Made by a program: the position numbers and the translations under genes | Shown here: positions 60,301 to 64,000 of the stretch, piece by piece | Layout of the letters: every line of letters begins with the position of its first letter | Position numbering within the stretch: position 1 is the stretch's first letter | Assembly: GCF_002999335.1 (NCBI RefSeq) | Contig: NW_020312369.1 | Coordinates: 310,001 to 374,000 of the forward strand | Reading direction: 5' to 3' | DNA: 64,000 nucleotides | Origin: Cyclospora cayetanensis | Taxonomy: Eukaryota > Apicomplexa > Conoidasida > Eucoccidiorida > Eimeriidae | Notes under the pieces: generated by a model | Database searches by the model: none | Told to the model about the DNA's origin: nothing | What the model saw: the letters and a program-made list of their open reading frames with translations, nothing else

Positions 60301-62179
60301 CTGTTACGGCATCCCCTTTCTGTCGGAGCACACGCCTTCGCGTTCCGTAACCCCACGTTCTCACTAGTCGCCTATTGGACGGTCACCGACACGGCAGCAT
60401 CGCCACTCCACATGCAGGCAAAGGCAAGAAAACAGTAGAATGAAGGTAGCAAAACGCACATCCGTCCCGTAAGAAGAACAGTAAGGAGAAATTTGCAGAC
60501 GCTTTTGAACGATTGACCCACCAAACTAACATGAACCCGGTGGCTCAGTACCTCGCTGGTGGTGAACTAGCACTACATTTGTGCCTACGGGTGGTTTTTC
60601 GCACATAAATTCGCACAATAAGAACTCCTTAATATGCAGGAGCCGCTCACACGGACCATCTTACAAGGCCCTTAGCGCCTGAAGAGGGATGGTTTAAAAA
60701 CTCTACTCAGATATCACCATTTTGCAGGGCAACGACACAATTGATGACTTACAAGCCCATCAGGCTCGACTTCACCTTCAACCAGCACATGCTCCTCTAA
60801 GGCAGCTATTCTACTGCGTCCCTTCACATACCAGGACCTTAAATGGCCACCCGTTTTTAAGATGGCGCTTAATGGTAAGTTTCTGTGCTCCCCGAAACTC
60901 ATGAACACGATGGAATAGCAAGCGTTTCCACTGCGGACTGAGGAAGCCCAAGTGGAGTTCTCGATACGAGCACCACTGTGCTCACACTTCCTGGAAATCG
61001 TTGCAAAGTCTACAGAGAATTCAGTGCTTTTTTCGCGTAAAGAAATGAATGCTAGCACTCCCCGATGGCTCCCCTCGGGGGTGAACCTCTATTTTTACGC
61101 TTTCCATTTCAGTTAGCCGGTTGCTGTACGCCTGCAAATCGGGCCCCAACACCATTACCAAGCACCTCATGTGATGAAAACCACTTCCTTCTCCACGAAA
61201 ACAGACAAGTCTATTCACAATTAACATATAAAGACTGTTTGGTCCTCTATAGTCACTCTAAGTGATAGTCTCCCTAGTCGCCCAGGGCGCCTGGCTGCCG
61301 CTTTAACCACAATCATGTAGGTGGAAATAATTAGTACTGGGGACTTGCTAGTCTTTAGCGCTGCCCACGGTGATGCTCATTTGCTTGATTCACTCGATAC
61401 TGGCTGAACAGTGCACATTTCTTAGGAAGTATAGCATACCCCGTTTCCCTACATGTATTCTAGCCGCTGCGAATCCTTACCAAAGCATACTACATACAAA
61501 CATGCCTGTAAACTAAACGTCTTAAGAATCGTGAGTTCTTATAGACTATCCACATACAGGGGCCCTAGGCCTTTAAGTGTAAGTGCATAGGGGGAGCCTT
61601 GAACTGCGGAGAAAGCAGCTGGAAGGGCGCCTGTAATTGTAGTCTATTGCATTCAATGGACATCGCCATAAAATACTTTGGTGAACCTCCTTTCAACAAA
61701 GACGAAACAAGTGAAATATGAAGCTTGCTTTTCAGTACCGAATAATTGTGTTTAGTGTATCACCAGCGCTCCTGTGCAATACGCCCTCCGAAGTAGGCAT
61801 GGACGTGGCGGTTTGACGTCAGCAGCACCCTTTGCAGCAAAGAGATTTGGAGAAAAGCTGGCTAGTGCATGCAAAGGCATGCGCATAGTTAAAAAGAAAC
61901 AGGCACAGAAGTGTCATGAGCAGCGATCGACAGTGGGTAATGAGCCTAGCAATTCAGTCTCGGTGGACCTGCAGGCTCTCGGAGGTGCAAGGTGCAACCA
62001 GAAGAAGACCAGGCTAAGAGATCTGCGGCCAGGTGCCTAGGGTAACTTGCGGTTCTCTCGCGAATTAATCGTCTTTCTTACTCGTTGGATTTTCTCAGAC
62101 GTTGGATGTGCCACAGAACTATCAGTAGTAGCTTTTGATGAGCGTTTGGGGGTCAGCAGTACTCTGCAATAAATAAGAC

Positions 62180-62265
62180 ATGAGACTTAATTCTTTACTA
62201 ATTCTTTGTCAAAATATAAGTGGCGTAGTGTAAAGTGTTGACGTGCAGCTTTGTTCGCCATATTA
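62180..62265 (+). repeat. Dispersed repeat family, copy 6 (part B only)
   Basis: ATTCTTTACTAATTCTTTGT, then GTAGTGTAAAGTGTTGACGT and GCAGCTTTG, match part B of the other copies. Part A could not be found upstream. Confidence 0.45.
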
Positions 62266-63378
62266 TGTAAAGGAGAGAAACTCAATACGATAATTTTTTG
62301 CGTGTATACTAAATGCTACGTACATCTAGCTGTACATGTTGGGTATGCTTGGATGGTGCGGCAACGCCAATCGCAGGTGCTCCCCTCCCCTCATGTCGGA
62401 GTCCTGCGGGGGCCTGGCATGAAAAGAGTGGAGATCTTTTAGGAAGGAAAACAGTACCTCTCTATAAGATTGTATTGAGTTTGGAAATGCGGTACAGCAA
62501 AAAAAGCTTGAAAAGAGTGAACATCGGATTAAGCCAGCATATGTGGGGAAAAGCATGGATTGTATCTGGTATATAACTGTCAGCGCGAAAATAGCTCACG
62601 GTTTTGGCGTGAATGAGATAATCACAGTCAAGACCCAGCTGCCTGGGGCTTTATCATAGCCACTGCCTATCTATAAGGAACAAACGCCTCTTTTTGGAAG
62701 AAAAAGGAGAGCAAGAATGAGAACGAATGCCTTGAAGTACTGTGGACCCACTACGGAATGGGCCTTACAAAGATAGCAGTGCCTTGCGTCGATGATAAGC
62801 TACCAAAATCCCATACTGTAGGAGACTTATAAAATCAAAAATACAACATTTAGAATGCTGCACGCTTCAGGTGGGGCAAAGAATAAGTTCGGTCATCTTT
62901 TGGATTGCACTCACCCTCCTGCTTTCGGCATAGACAAATGATAACCAATTTTAGACTAACCTGCTTTTCTCAGCAGGTAGAGTACCGCTAGTCCCAGTCG
63001 CTCGAAGTGAAGATGCAAGGAAGTTATGCAAACACACCCGCAAGGCTACAAAACGCTGGTTGAGAGAATTTCTCGATATGCAGCCAACTGCAGTCGACTC
63101 TCTTGAGGGCGCCGTAAGCTCTGCGCAACCCTATGTCGAAAAACTACAGCTAGCTCGAGGAACTCTACCGCTGCACAGAAGACCACCAGAATAAATAGAT
63201 ACATGCTGAATGGGCTCTGTTGAAGCTCTTCTCTGCGCTGAGGCGCTATCTGTTGCTTTGACTAAGCGGCGACTGCTACGGCCTCAGTTAGACCAAAGGG
63301 GTCACAAGCGCGTCCCTTGCGTGCTTCATCCCCGTCCCGTCAGTTAACTATCCTTGATCCACCACTTCTTCCCAGTAT

Positions 63379-63999
63379 CTACTTGTGTGTCTCCTGATTA
63401 AGAATATCTATAATGCTCTGGACCTTGACCTTTGGAAGGGAGAGCAGGTCTTCATCAGACAGATTAGGATCGTCAGATACATTTGGTTGCATATCTTTTC
63501 CTGTATGCTGATTGGCTGTATCATCGAATCCCTCAACCTTCTCCAAGCTGTCCTGCAATTCTTTTCTAGATTTCTTGGCTTTATCACAGATCCCCAGCGC
63601 ATAAAGCCTGGCTGTAGTATCTGAATACTCCTTGGAGACTGCTTCCCACGCCCCTACAGCTCGGGCTAGCTTGTCTCGGTAGCTTGTGTCGAGACATGAC
63701 TTCTTGTACTCCAGACGCTCCAGTCGCAGCCTATAGAATTCCAGTAGTGTCATAGCCCCATGCAATTGCAGTTTCAAGGATATGCGGCTGGTTCCATTTC
63801 CATCTTTGTCAGCCAGCTTGCCATCCTTTAAATTCTGAAGGGACAGCAGTCCTCTGCGTGACGCCATCCGGCTTTTCTCAATAATCTCTTGTCGTCTTTT
63901 CGTCGCTTCGATGTCTGCTTCAAGTCGCTCTTTCTCTCCTTTCAGGATATCCTCTTGTGATACTTTTTTGATGAAGAGTTGATGAATTTCTGTGGCCAA
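63379..63999 (-). CDS. Coiled-coil protein, 3' part only
   Basis: A minus-strand frame of at least 206 residues that runs to the window edge, so the N terminus is missing. It is rich in Lys, Glu and Leu with heptad-like helices (GEKERLEADIEATKRRQEII, FYRLRLERLEYKKSCL, AWEAVSKEYSDTTARLYALG). The tail is acidic and ends DILNQETHK before a TAG stop at 63379-63381. No domain is recognised. General character and strand resemble the coiled-coil gene 5 kb away, so the two may be distant relatives, but I could not align them convincingly. Confidence 0.6.
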   Translation of the reverse strand: MATEIHQLFIKKVSQEDILKGEKERLEADIEATKRRQEIIEKSRMASRRGLLSLQNLKDGKLADKDGNGTSRISLKLQLHGAMTLLEFYRLRLERLEYKKSCLDTSYRDKLARAVGAWEAVSKEYSDTTARLYALGICDKAKKSRKELQDSLEKVEGFDDTANQHTGKDMQPNVSDDPNLSDEDLLSLPKVKVQSIIDILNQETHK

Positions 64000-64000
64000 G

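Larger units (their letters stand above)
58605..63378. other. Gene-poor segment with dispersed repeats
   Basis: No gene supported. Contains dispersed-repeat copies at 60085-60300 and 62180-62265. An 88-residue plus-strand frame at 61774-62040 is basic and has no family signal. The stretch next to 58605 is presumably upstream of the coiled-coil gene. Confidence 0.5.

Noticed and set aside
61774..62040. 88-residue basic open frame as a gene or gag remnant
   Set aside because: No zinc knuckle, domain or compatible neighbouring exon is visible.

Overview
This 64 kb window looks like nuclear DNA from an apicomplexan of the eimeriid coccidia (Eimeria or Cyclospora). The evidence is a two-domain ApiAP2 factor, alanine, glutamine and serine tracts in coding exons, dozens of GGGGCCCC-type runs, many short GT-AG introns, and alternation of GC-rich gene blocks with AT-richer blocks that hold almost no genes. 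The species cannot be fixed from sequence alone.

Layout. 1-3.1 kb: a 38-bp minisatellite, then a four-exon plus-strand gene of unknown function. 4.3-8.6 kb: a minus-strand single-exon ApiAP2 protein carrying a perfect 52-bp palindrome. 9-25.9 kb: mostly gene-poor. The only gene there is a DDX3/Ded1-type DEAD-box helicase (minus, 15.5-18.1 kb), which lies between two inverted copies of a decayed Ty3/gypsy-like element whose 1.63-kb inner parts are almost identical. 25.9-27.2 kb: V-ATPase subunit C. 30.0-32.2 kb: a seven-exon enoyl-CoA delta-isomerase-like protein ending in SKM, a possible peroxisomal signal. 34.5-35.0 kb: a small two-exon single-pass membrane protein. 36.9-46.1 kb: a roughly 20-exon exportin-4/7-like karyopherin. 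46-55 kb: gene-poor, with a Ty3/gypsy relic (protease, reverse transcriptase and integrase pieces) and a Ty1/copia-like integrase relic. 55.3-58.6 kb: a multi-exon minus-strand membrane-anchored coiled-coil protein. 58.7-63.4 kb: gene-poor with dispersed repeats. 63.4-64 kb: the 3' part of another coiled-coil gene that runs off the window.

The recognisable genes are unrelated housekeeping or regulatory functions: transcription, translation initiation, proton pumping, lipid metabolism and nuclear transport. They form no operon-like unit. The most unusual content is in the gene-poor blocks: several layers of decayed retroelements, a short interspersed repeat family with at least six members, and the inverted element pair around the helicase gene. 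Exon boundaries are my own reading of GT-AG signals with reading-phase checks. There is no transcript evidence.
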